Of a DNA stretch of 64,000 bases, positions 16,941 to 29,200 are shown piece after piece. This stretch comes from CAVVSQ01 sp963848825 (lineage in GTDB: Bacteria > Planctomycetota > Planctomycetia > Gemmatales > Gemmataceae). The stretch's first letter is position 1. Each line of letters begins with the position of its first letter. Both the position numbers and the translations under genes were made by a program. Where the stretch lies: the NCBI GenBank assembly GCA_963848825.1, contig CAWKFA010000017.1:682001-746000 (forward strand), written 5' to 3'. Under the pieces are notes generated by a model that saw only the letters and a program-made list of their open reading frames with translations, was not told the origin of the DNA and did no database searches.

Positions 16941-19411
16941 GTGGCCAGAACGGGAATTAACATTACAGGGAGGAGCACGACACGTGAGAAGGCAAGATTC
17001 TTGCAATGGGGCCTGTGTCTTTGCGTCGCCATTTTGGTCGGCGGCGGCGGCGGCCACACACTTCTTTCAGCCGGAACTTGCGGCGTGGCGCAAGGGCCGG
17101 CCACCATCTTGAAGCAGGCGGACAAAACCGCCGGCAAGGGCAAGGTCCTCCCCATACCCGAGCCGACCTATCCGCCGATCACCGAGATCGACGCCCGCAA
17201 TGCCAAGGCGCCGCCGCGCTTCGAAGTCAAGCCGCCCAAGGGGGCGCCGAACATCGTCATCGTGTCTGCTGGACGACATCGGCTTCGCCCACTCCAGCGC
17301 CTTCGGCGGGCCGATCCCGATGCCCACAGCCGAGAAGCTGGCAAAGAACGGGCTCAAGTACAATCGCTTCCACACCTGCGCCCTGTGCTCGCCGACGCGC
17401 ATGGCGCTGTTGACGGGCCGCAATCATCATTCTTGCAACGCCGGCTCCATCACGGAATTGGCTACCGCTTTCCCCGGAAATACTGGCGTACGTCCTGCCA
17501 GCGTCGGCACCCTGGCGGAGATGCTGCGCCTGTGGGGCTACATCACCGGCGCGTTCGGCAAGTATCACGAGACGGCGGCCTGGGAAGTCAGTCCCTCCGG
17601 CCCGTTCGACCGCTGGCCCACTCACTCGGGCTTTGACAAGTTCTACGGCTTCATCGGCGGCGAGACGAACCAGTGGGCATCCGCTGATATATGACGGCGT
17701 GACCCGCGTGGAGCCGCCGCACGATCCCAATTACCACTTCACGACCGACATGACCAACAAGGCCATCCAGTGGATCGCAATCACCGGACGCTGACGCCGG
17801 ATCGGCCGTTCTTCATGTACTTCGCCACCGGGGCCATGCATGCCCCGCACCAGGTCCCCAAGGAGTACATCGCCAAGTACAAGGGCAAATTCGATGGCGG
17901 CTGGGACAAGATGCGCGAGGAGACGCTGAAGCGCCAGATCGACCTGGGCAGTCGTGCCCGCGGGAACCAAGCTGCCGCCAATGCCCCAAGGCGTCAAGGC
18001 CTGGAACACGCTCAGCGCCGACGAGAAGAAGCTGTTCGCTCGGCAAATGGAAGTGTTCGCCGGCTTCGCCGAGCACACGGACGTCGAAGTGGGCCGGCTC
18101 GTCGACTTCGCTGGAAGAGATGGGCAAGCTGGACAACACCCTGTTCTTCTACATCATCGGCGACAACGGCGCCAGCGCCGAGGGCGGCCTGAACGGCACT
18201 TTCAACGAAATCATCGCTTGAACGGCCAGGGAGCGGAGACACGGTGGCCAGCCAGCTCAAGCGGCTGGACGAATCTCGGCGGTCCGAAGGCCTACAACCA
18301 TTTCGCCGTCGGCTGGGCGATCGCCGGCAACACGCCGTTCCAGTGGTGCAAGCAGGTGGCGTCGCACTTCGGCGGCACGCGCGACGGCATGATCGTCCAC
18401 TGGCCCAAGGGGATCAAGGCCAAGGGCGAGGTGCGCCCGCAGTTCCACCACGTCATCGACATTGCCCCACCGTGCTGGAGGCGGTCGGCGTTCCCCAGCC
18501 CGACATCGTCAACGGCATCAAGCAACGGCCGATCGAGGGGGTGAGCATCTTGTACTCCTTTGACGACGCCAAGGCCAAGGACCGCCGCACCACGCAGTAT
18601 TTCGAGATGTTCGGCAACCGGGCGATCTATCACGAAGGCTGGACCGCCTGTGCCAGGCACAGTATCCCCTGGGATGCCACCGCCAAGCTGCTCCCCTTCG
18701 ACAAGGATCGGTGGGAGCTTTACAACGTCGACGAGGACTTCAGCCAGGCTCAACGATCTGGCCGCAAAGAACCCCGCCAAGCTCAAGGAGCTTCAGGAGT
18801 TGTTCCTCATGGAAGCCAAGAAGTACAACGTCCTGCCGCTGGACGACCGGCGTGTCGAGCGCTTGAATCCGGAGGTCGCGGGCCGGCCCGACCTGATGTG
18901 CAGGCGCAAGAAGCTGACGCGTGTACGAGGGGATGACGGGCATGATGGAGAACACCTTCATCAACGTCAAGAACAAGTCGCACACCATCACCGCCGAGGT
19001 AGAGATTCCCAGGGAGGGGGGCAACGGCGTGATCATTTGCCAGGGCGGACGCTTCGCCGGCTGGAGCCTGTACATGAAGGACGGCAAGGTGACGTACCGT
19101 TACAACTGGTTGGACGTCGCAGCGCACACGATCGCCGCCAGGGAAGAACTGCCGCCCGGCAAGGCGACGATCCGCTACGAGTTCGCCTACGACGGCGGCC
19201 GCGCCCGGCTCGGGCGGCAAGGGCACGCTCTTCGTCAACGACAAGAAGGTCGCCGAGGGCAAGATCGACCAAACCGTGCCGCTTCGCCTTTCGGCTCGAC
19301 GAGGGGGCGGACGTTGGCATCGACGAGGCGACGCCGGTCACGGAGGACTATGCCGCAGGGGGACAACCGCTTCAACGGACGATCCGCCGGATCACCATTG
19401 AGCTGAAATGA
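16941..19411 (+). CDS. Large secreted arylsulfatase, many frameshifts
   Basis: Pieces in all three frames join into one ~800-residue arylsulfatase. An N-terminal hydrophobic leader (FLQWGLCLCVAILVGGGG) precedes a linker and APNIVIVLLDDIGFAHSSAF, the first metal site. CALCSPTRMALLTGRNHHS carries the FGE-target Cys (codon 17386). Then come ITGAFGKYHET, FMYFATGAMHAPHQVP, FYIIGDNGASAEGG (second metal site), FHHVIDIAPTVLEAVG, RWELYNVDEDFSQ and a C-terminal beta-sandwich domain ending RRITIELK. I count about ten frame changes. All motifs survive, which argues for sequence error rather than decay. The exact start is unclear (16941 or a later start with ribosome site GGGAGGAGC at 16970). Confidence 0.87.
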
Positions 19412-19789
19412 GACCGGCGCGTGAAAAGCAGAAACGCAGCAAAATGTCCTCTTTGTGTTTCTCCGCGTTCTCTGCGGTTCCATTAGAAAGAGGCGGTTCA
19501 TTGAGGTTAATGAAGGTGGGGCAAACTTTACTGGCCATTGGCTTGGTCGCAACACCGAAGTTTGCCTTCTGATGATTTGGCGGCGCCGCACTATGGGCTT
19601 GTTGGACGGCGGCCGTCCGCACCCAGCGTTACTGCAACCGATTTCATCGCAGGACAAGGAAACGTCGCCGACAGGCCGCTGGTTCAAAGGGGGTGGAGAC
19701 GCCAAAAAAAAGAAACGTTTGATCCGAAAGCTAGCGGATCGCGCTTCCCCCGGGTTATCCGCATTCCCTCCCTCACCGTTCCCCCCCTC
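19412..19789. other. Non-coding stretch with a dispersed-repeat-like segment
   Basis: I see no gene here on the + strand. The segment 19426-19488 (AGAAACGCAGC... CTCTTTGTGTTTCTCCGCG, TTCTCTGCGG) resembles the CTCTGCGTTCTCTGCGG-type intergenic repeat seen in many bacterial genomes. From about 19740 the sequence becomes strongly C-rich on the + strand (see the RraB-like gene). Confidence 0.5.
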
Positions 19790-20116
19790 CCTTGGGGCCG
19801 GCCCCACCCCCCGTCCATCCCAACTTAACCGACCCACCCCCCCCAACCAAATAAACCCCAAATTCCCTTCCGCCCGGCCTCTCGCGCAAAGTCTCCCCCC
19901 ACGCACCATAACAAGCCAAAAACCGCGCGCTTTCTTCTCCGCGGGGCGCACCCCAAACAAAAAATCAAGGAAATGAGCTTTTCCGATATCCGGCGCATGA
20001 CGTCTTCGTCTTCGCCCGTGAAGAAATAGCCCCATAACAGATCAGAGTCAACGTCCCAGGGAGGCCTGCGCCCGCATCGCCTCGAACATCTCGACGAGTT
20101 GTGCTTTTTCGATCAT
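19790..20116 (-). CDS. RraB-like domain protein, heavily corrupted 3' part
   Basis: It starts at ATG 20116 on the minus strand: IEKAQLVEMFEAMRAQAS, then after a one-base break WDVDSDLLWGYFFTGEDEDVM and RRISEKLIS, which fits the RraB-type (ribonuclease E inhibitor B fold) family. Further on, KKARGFWL, RGETLRERPGG-like segments and WDGRGVGPAP still line up with the family's usual KxxGFWLHVERVET and SYDGMDVGPA motifs. Between them the bases are skewed to long G runs on this strand, with many substitutions. The gene is probably real and the bad part an artefact. End is approximate. Confidence 0.55.
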
Positions 20117-20254
20117 CGCAATTCTCCGAACTTCGATACATTGGGAGGACCAAGCCGCCGCCTCGCCAAGCTCGCCTGCCGCGGCGGCCGCGGGTCAGGC
20201 TCGGGCGGGACGGCATCCCTCGTGAAAACGTTTGCATCGGTACCGCCCTCGCGA

Positions 20255-23200
20255 ATGCCGCCGAACTGGTTGTTTATGAAACCGGGCCCGGAAGGGGGGT
20301 GAAATATGCAAAATTGGAAGATCGCCTGGCTCCGGCAGCGAGCTTGACAGACACTTACAAGCTGCCAGTGAGGACCTGGCCAAGGTAGCGGCTATGCAGC
20401 TTCGTCACTCCACCGCGCTGTGCTGAGCTTGCAAACGCGGCGACCTGCGGATACAGTTTCGTCTGCGGTCGTTTCGCCACGACAACTGTGGCCTCAATCG
20501 TAGGTTCGGTTTCACAGTCACTATGGCACGCGCTCACCTTGACGGCACGGTCGCTCCGCAGCGGCAGCACTGCCCACACGGATCTGTTGATTTTCAGGAC
20601 GGGAAGTGACCTCGGCACATCACACGCAAACGGTGTCGGACGGCAACACTGTCTTCACCTGACACACACAACCAGTTACAGGTAATCAGGCGAACGGCGG
20701 CTTCACACCGTACGCGACTTATTCGCTGGAAGTGGCCTAGTGGAGGCGCTGGGACCTCGCGGCGGTTGCTGGTACGCCGCGTCTCTCACATCACGGCCAC
20801 GACAACACGAAAACTTCAACTCACCGTCACGGCGGCGCGACAAACGGTATCGGGGCTATTGGGCTCGGACACGGTGACGGGCCTCGCAGAGATGTACCCG
20901 ACCAACGCCGATTAGAGCAAAATGCTAGTGCTAACAATCACCGTGATCGACGACGATCGGCGACAACAACTCCACGGTGACGACGGTCGCGAACACGACG
21001 GGCGTTATCAATAAGGCTGGGCTCACGATCACCGCGACAACGAGCACGAAGACGTACGATTCGACGACCGCCGCTGGTGCGACGCCGACGGTTTCGGGCC
21101 TGATTGGTAACGATAAAGTTACCGGGTTGGCGGAAGTCTTTGACAACCCGGAGCGTCGACGACGATCTCTCCCGATGCACGCTTTCGGGCTGAATTCGCC
21201 TGGGGGTTGGCCTTCAATTGAAGGGCAATCTCTATGTCGCCAATTCTGGAGGGACGACGATCAGCAAATTTGCCCGGGTGCGGCAACCCCAGCCTACCTT
21301 TACCGGGCTGAATGCTCCCAGTGCCTGGTCGTCGACAGCCTCAACAACCTCTGCGTCGTCGATGGGAATGGGACCTTTACCGAATACACCTCAGCGGCAG
21401 CTTAATCACCATGAGTGGTACATTTGCGGCTGTTGCGTTGGCCGTCGACGGCAGCAACAACATCTACCTCGCCTATGCAATAATACCGTGAGGGAATATA
21501 CTCCGAGCGTCGCCACACTCAAGGCAACTTTTACCGGTGTCAACAGTCCGCAAGCCTGGTGGTTGACCCAGGGGAATCTCTATGTCGCCAATGGCGTGGG
21601 CAGCACCGTAAGCAAATTCGCCGCCGGCGCCACAACCTCCACAGCCACGCTTACTGGATTGAATGGTTTGAACGGACCGAATTGCCTGGCCGTCGACGCC
21701 TCGGGCGATCTCTACGTCGCCAGTCGTAATGGAGGATCGGTGAGTGAATTCCTCCTGGCGAGTCCACGCCAGCTCCACACTGTTTGGGCTTAGTTCACCC
21801 CTGGCCGTAGCCGTCGACAATTTCGGCGATGTGTACGTTGCCGATGAAGGCGCAGACCCGGTGACAAGTTTTCCCCTGGCGCCGCAACTCCCAGTGCCAC
21901 GCTCGGTGTGCAAGTATCCCGAAAGACCTTTATCGTGACGCTACCGGCAAACTCTACGTATCCAATTTCTCCGCAACTCCGTAGCGCATTTTGCTTATCC
22001 CACCGGGCGCCGATCAGAACCTAAGCGTCAGCGGCTACACCGTTAGTGACGGCAACAGCGGCGGCAATTATGCGATAACGACGGTGACTGATACGTCAGG
22101 ATCGATCGATACGGCGCCGCTATGGTGACGGCGACCGCGAACACAAGGACGTACAACGCAACAACGATGCCGTGGCCGTGCCGACGGTGACCGGCTTGAT
22201 AGGCGCGGATACGGCAACGAATTTGCACGAAGTGTATGCCGACGACAATGCCGGGGCCGCAAGACACTCTCCGTAAGCAGCTACTCGGTTGGCGACCAAG
22301 CCAGGGCAATGACTACAGTGTAATCTTGGTGACAGGCACAGGCGTCATCAGTCCAGCACCCTGACCATCACAGCACAGCCGGTTAAGAAAGACCTATGAT
22401 TCGACCACGACCGCGGCAGCACTGCCGATAGTAAATGGTCTTTTGCGTTCTGATACCGTGACGGGCCTGGCCGAGATGTACACAGATCCGGCCGCTGGCA
22501 CGAATAAGACCATCCAGGTCACTGCCTACACAATCAACGACGGCAACAGCGGCAACAACTACAGCGTTAAAACACTCAATGCTACATCGCGAAATCCGCC
22601 GGGCAACCTTGACGCTCACAGCGACAGCCAACACCAAGACCTATGACTCGACAACGACCGCTGGTGCCATGCCGACCGTGACCGGTCTTAGCGGCACAGA
22701 CACGGTGGCTGAATTAACGGGGAATCTACACAAGCTCCAACGCGGGCGTCGCGCTACCTCGCATCACACTATCGTCAATGACGGCAACTCCGGCAACAAC
22801 TACTCTATCACACTCGTCGACATAAACGGCCTGATCAACCAGCAATGCTGACGATCACGGCGACGCCAAACTCCAAAACCTATGATTCCCAAGCGACTGC
22901 CGGAGCAATCCCGACAGCATCCAGCCTTGTCGGCAACGATACGGTCACGGGGCTGACGGAGGCTTATGCGGACGCAATGCGGGAACCGGCAAAACTGTGA
23001 GCATCACCGCTTATACGATTCATGACGGCAACAGCGGCAAAAATTATGCCGTGACAAGGTGGCTAATACCACGGGAGTTCATCAACAAAGTCGCATTACC
23101 ATCACGCCTTTGACTTTCACGAAGACCTATGATGGAACCACAACCGCGGCAGCCAAACCGACGGTATCAGGCCTGGTCGGCGCGAAATACCGTCACCGCA

Positions 23201-26200
23201 CTGGCGGAAGTCTTCGACAACCGCAATGTCGGCTCCGGTAAGACTCTTAGCGTTAGTAGCTACACTATCAACGATGGCAACGCCGGTAACAATTACGTTG
23301 TGACTACTTCGTCGGTTACAACGGGAATTATCACCCAGGCCACGCTAACTATTAAAGCAACCACTTTCACAAAGACCTACGATGCAACGACTAGCTCCGC
23401 AGGCGTTTCCACCGAGATCGGCATGCAGAGGGGTGATTCGGTTGGGTTTACAGGCGGGAAAAGTGAAGCATTTGCTTCTGCCAACGCGGGCACTGGCTCG
23501 ACTCTCTCCGTGACCGCATACACCCTGAGCGACGGTAATGGCGGCAAAAATTATTCGATTCTGTTGATCAATGACACCACCGGCGTCATCAACAAGGCAC
23601 CCTTGACCATCACCGCACTTACCAACACGAAGTATTTTGACAACGCGACTGCGGCGACGGCAATCCCGACAGTATCTGGATTGATAGGCGCTGACACGGC
23701 GACAGGTCTCGCGGAAGCATACGTCACCGTGGGGGCCGGGCTCGAATATTTCACTTTAGGGTCCGCGCCTACTCTTTGAATGACGGTAACAGCGGAGATA
23801 ACTACACGGTGAACAAAATCGGCAACAATACGGGTTCGATTGTGCCCGTTGCTGTCTCCGTGGCTGTTCTTACTTCACAAACTCCAATAGTCTACGGCAC
23901 GCCTGTAACTTTAACAATAACCGTCACGGCCAGGGCAGCACCGACTGCGCCGATTGGCAATGTCGAGATCTTCGACAATAGCAGCCACGATCTGGGCCCA
24001 GCCTCCTTCGTCAGTTGAATGGCAAAGTCGCAACGTACACTTTTACAACGCTTGCCAAAACATTCAATGTCGCGACGCCGCTCACCCATACCATCACGGC
24101 CAACTACTCAGCTTCCGGTTCCTATGTGAATGGCACGGCAACCTTGTTCGGTGGCGAGATGGTGACGCCAAGCCGGTCACGCTTTATGCGCGGGCCAACG
24201 CAAAAACCTATGACGGCAGCACTACAGCGGCGGCCCAGCCGGCAGTTAAATGTATTTGTTACCGGGCGACACGATCACCAATTTTAGCGAAGCCTATGTG
24301 AGTGCACAATGTGAGCCCGGCGAGCATCGAAACGATTGCTTCTTACACAATAATCGATGGCAATGGCGGCAATGATTAAACGCCATGGCCACGCCAGTGG
24401 TAACGGGTTTGATATCTGGTGACACGGTTACCGGTCTGCGCGAGAGCTATACCAGCATCTTCGCCACCACGAACCTCACGGAAACGGTTGCCAGTTACGC
24501 GGTCAATGACGGCAACGCCGGCAATAACTACTTGGTAACGACGGGGGCGGACACGACGCGGCGCCATGAACCGGGCACCATTGACGATCACGGCCCTGGG
24601 AAACTCCAAGACTTACGATTCTACGGTAACCGCGGCGGCATTGCCCGCGGTGTCCGGTCTCCTGGGGGCCGACACCGTGACGGGACTTGCGGAAGTGTAT
24701 ACCGATATAAATGCCGGCACCGCCAAGACGTTGAACGTCGCTCGCTACACTGTGAACGACGGCAATGGCGGTATGAACTACCTGGTGTCCACGTCGGCCA
24801 ACGCGACGGGATTGATTAACAGGGCTTCTCTAACCATCACGGCGACCACCAACACAAAAACCTACGACTCGACGACGACCGCTGCGGCAATCCCCGTGGT
24901 GTCGGGATTGATGGGCGCCGACTCAGTGAGCGGGATTGCGGAGGCTTATCGGGTCGTCAACGCCATTCCTGCTGTGACAACGCTCACGGGGCTCAAGTCT
25001 CCGTTCTCACTGGCTGTCGACGCCGCCGGCAACCTTTACGCCGCTAACTACGGAGCGGGAACCATAAGTGTATTCGCCCCGGGCGCTACGGCCCCAACAA
25101 CAACACTAACGGGCCTGAACAGTCCCTTTGCCTCGATTGTCTTCGATAAGACCGGCAATCTTTACGTTTCCAATTACGGCGGCAATACCGTTAGCGTTTT
25201 TGCCCCTGGCGCTACCACACCTACAGGGACACTTACCGAGTTAAACAGCCCGCAAAACCTGGCCTTTGACGCAGTGGGTAACCTCTATGTGACCAATTTC
25301 CTTACCAACGGCACCGTGAGTGTATTTGCTCCTGGCATTTCCACCCCAACTGTGACATTAACTGGCCTGGATCAACCCAATGGCCTTGTGTTTGATCCTT
25401 CCGGCAACCTGTATGTGTCCAATTGGGCAATGGGCACGATCAGCGAGTTTGCCGGGTGCCACGACCCCAGGGGTGACGATCAACGGGTTAGGACCAATCG
25501 GTTCCATGTTAATGGATGCCACTGGCAAGCTGTACGTTGCTTACGCCAACAAGGTCAGCATCTTTCCCCCTGGAGCCACGACGCCCAGCGTCACGCTCAC
25601 CGGTATATCATCGGCGCAAGACATGGTGCTGGATAGCTCCGGATATCTTTACGTGACAGATTCTACTGTGTCCGGTGCCATTTGTGCTTTGCGCCGGCAT
25701 ACGACGCCAACATATAAACTGACCGGCTTCAACAGGCCGTATGCGCTCGCCTTCGACCATAGCACGAATCTATATGTTTCCAATATAGGCAATGACACAG
25801 TCAGCAGACTTTCTCTCAATTTCCTGACAGTTTCTACCTTTACCATCAACGACGGCAACAGCGGCAACAATTACACAGTATCGACGATCACGTGCACAAC
25901 AGGCCTCATCAACAAGGCTGCGCTAACCATTACGGCAAGCACGAACACCAAGACTTACGACGCCACCACAACCGCAGCAGCCACGCCGACGGTGGCTGGC
26001 CTCATCGGTGCCGACAATCTGTCTGGCCTTGCCGAGGCGTATACCTCGGCAAACGCGGGCACGGCCAGGCAACTTGCCATCAGCGGTTATAAACTCAATG
26101 ACGGCAATGACGGCGGCAATTACACCGTGACCAAGGTAGCCAACACGACGGGCGTGTCACGCCGGTGCCCATATCGATTACCGCGCTCGACCAATGTGAA

Positions 26201-29200
26201 AACCTATGACGGCACCACGGCCGCGGCAGCAAAACCCAAAGCCTCGGGACTTTTTGGCAGTGACGTTTTCAGTAGTTTGGCTGAAACCTACAGCGATCAG
26301 AATACAGGATCTAGCAAAACACTTGGAGTAACCTATACCATTCAAGACGGTAACTTGGGCCTCAATTATGCCGTGACTAGCGTGCCGAGCACGACAGGTG
26401 TCATAACACCGGCTCCCTTGTCTTTCACCGCAGTCACCAACACCAAAACTTACGATGCGACCACGTCCGCCGCGGTCTCTCCTGCTGTGTCGGGCCTTTT
26501 CGGCACGGACACGGTGACCGGCCTGACGGACTCCTATAGCGATGCGAACGCCGGGGCCGGTAAGACGTTGACCGTCAACTCCAAGGTTACTGCCGTTGCG
26601 CTCACCGGCCTGGCGGCACCCGATGCCCTGGCTTTTGATCGTTCCGGCAATCTTTTTGTCGCCGACGGAAACTGGGATATCGTAAATGAACTGGCGCCCG
26701 GTGCCACCAGCCCGGGTGCCACGCTTACTGGTGTCTATTTTCCAGAGGCCATGGCGTTCGATCCCGGCGGCAACCTCTTCGTCTCCGGCCAGGACGGCAC
26801 GATAGGCGAATTCCTTCCCGCGGAACTACGCCCGTGCGAACCTTTTCTGGGCCGGTTTTCCCGTTGGCACTCGCCTTTGACGCCGGCGGAACCTTTACGT
26901 TGCCAATTATTTTGCGAACACGGTAAGCAAATAATGACCCGGAGGTAACACGCCAGTCGCCATCCTAACAGGGCTTAATTTCCCTAAAGGCCTGGCTTTC
27001 GACGCCAGCGGCAACCTCTACGTTGCCAATTTCGAAGACACGACGGTCAGCGTTTTTGCACCGGCGCTACTACACCCACGGCCACGCTTACGGGTTTGAA
27101 CTTTCCTCAAGCCCTGACCTTTGACGGTAGCGGCAATCTCTACGTCGCCAATTTCTTTGGCAACACCGTGACGAAGTTTGTGCCGGTGCGCCACGACTCC
27201 CAGCGCCACCCTAACGGGTCTGAATGATCCCACGGCCCTGACCTGTGATGCGGTCGGCAATCTTTATGTCGCCAACAACATTGGCAATACGGTCAGCAAA
27301 TTCTCTCCGGCGCGACCACAGCCGTCGCCACGCTAACCGGACTGATCGCACCAAAATCGCTCGCCATCGACAGTGCCGGTAATCTCTACGTCGGCAACAG
27401 TCAGTCCAGTACTGTCACTAAATTCACCTCTGGTTACATCATTATCGACGGAAATGGAGGCAACAACTATATCCTGAATGTCGTGAATAACGCAACCGGG
27501 GTTATCAACCAGGCGCCCTTAACGATTTCCGCGGCTACCGCCACCAAAACCTATGATGGGACTAACGCTACCGCCGTGGCGCCGACAGTTTCTGGCCTCT
27601 TCGGCAGCGATACCGTGACGAATTTGGTGGAGAGCTATAGCGACGCCAACGCTGGCACTAGCAAAACGTTAAACGTCAACTCGGGTTACATTGTGCACGA
27701 TGCCAATGGTGGAAACAACTACACCATAGCCCACGTAAATAGCGCGGCGGGGGCAATAACTCCGGGCAGCGCTGACGATCACCGCGACGACTAACACGAA
27801 GATCTACGATACGACGACTACTGCGATGGCAGCACCTACGGTTTCCGGCCTCAATGCCAATGACACAGTATCGGGGCTTAGCGAGGTTTATACCAACGCG
27901 AACGCCAACGTCACCTCTGCGGCGAAGGCCATTTTTGTGTCGGCGGGTACCGCTTCGGGCGGCGGCGCGGTCTACCAGTTCGCTCAAGGTGGCGGCGAAT
28001 CCCTTTTTACGACCGGCTTAACGAACCCTTTCGGAATGGCCTTTGATAGTAAAGGGTACCTGTACGTCGCGGACGCGGGCTCCGGGAGGATAATGAGATT
28101 CTCGCCTTCGGGAAGTGAATCCATTTTTGGCAGTTTCGTCGGAAGTTGCATCGGTCTGGCTTTTGACGCGAGCGGCAATTTATTCGCTTCAAGTGAACCT
28201 TATGGAATCGAGATGGTAACGCCCGCAGGCGGCGTATCCACCTATTTGTCGACCTTCAGTTGGTCCGCCGGTGGCCTCGCGTTCAACTCAAGCGGCACTC
28301 TTTTCGCAGCCGACGAGCACGCTGACGGTAATATTTTCGAGATTTTGCCTGAGGGCGGCTACAAAGCGTTATCCAGCGCGAGGCGTCTCCCCTCGGCTTG
28401 GTTTTCAACGCCGATGGCGACTTATTTACTGACAGCTTTGTCAACGGCACTATCACTGAATTAACCCAATCGGGCAGGCAATCAATATTCGCGAGCGGGT
28501 TGAATCATCCCGAAGGCCTGGCGTTTGACTCGAGCGGAAATCTCTATGAAGTCGACAACGGCACCGGCAACATATACGAATTTACGCCCTCAGGCAGCAG
28601 ATCCACCTTTGCGAGCGGTTTGGGAACTGGTTTAGCAGGACCGCATTGGGTTATCTTTGGGCCCTCGGCTGTGCCCGGTAAAATGCTGAACGTGGCTAAC
28701 ACTTACACGGTAAACGACGGCAATGGCGGCAAGAACTACACCGTGAACATGGTGACAGACACGACAGGAGTGATTAAACCGGCGCCCTTGACTATCACGG
28801 CAACTACTAACACCAAGACTTACGACTCAACGACCATCGCCATGGACACGCCAACGGTGTCAGGGCTAATTGGCAACGACACAATGACCGGGCTTTCCGA
28901 ATCCTATGCCGGTGTCAACGTCGGGCTGGGCGAGACATTGACCGTCAATACGGGATTTACCGTTAACGATCGCAATGGCGGCGGCAACTACAGCACAACA
29001 ACAATTGCCAACACAACGGGCGTGATCACCAAAGCTTCCCTCACGATCACGGCCATGACCAACACCAAGTTTTTCGACGGCACCACCAGCGCAATGGCGA
29101 CGCCAACGGTTTCAGGCTTGCAAGGTAACGACCAAGTCACCGGCCTGGCCGAAGTGTACGACGACAAGAATGCGGGCGCGAAAGACACTGCGCGTGATCG

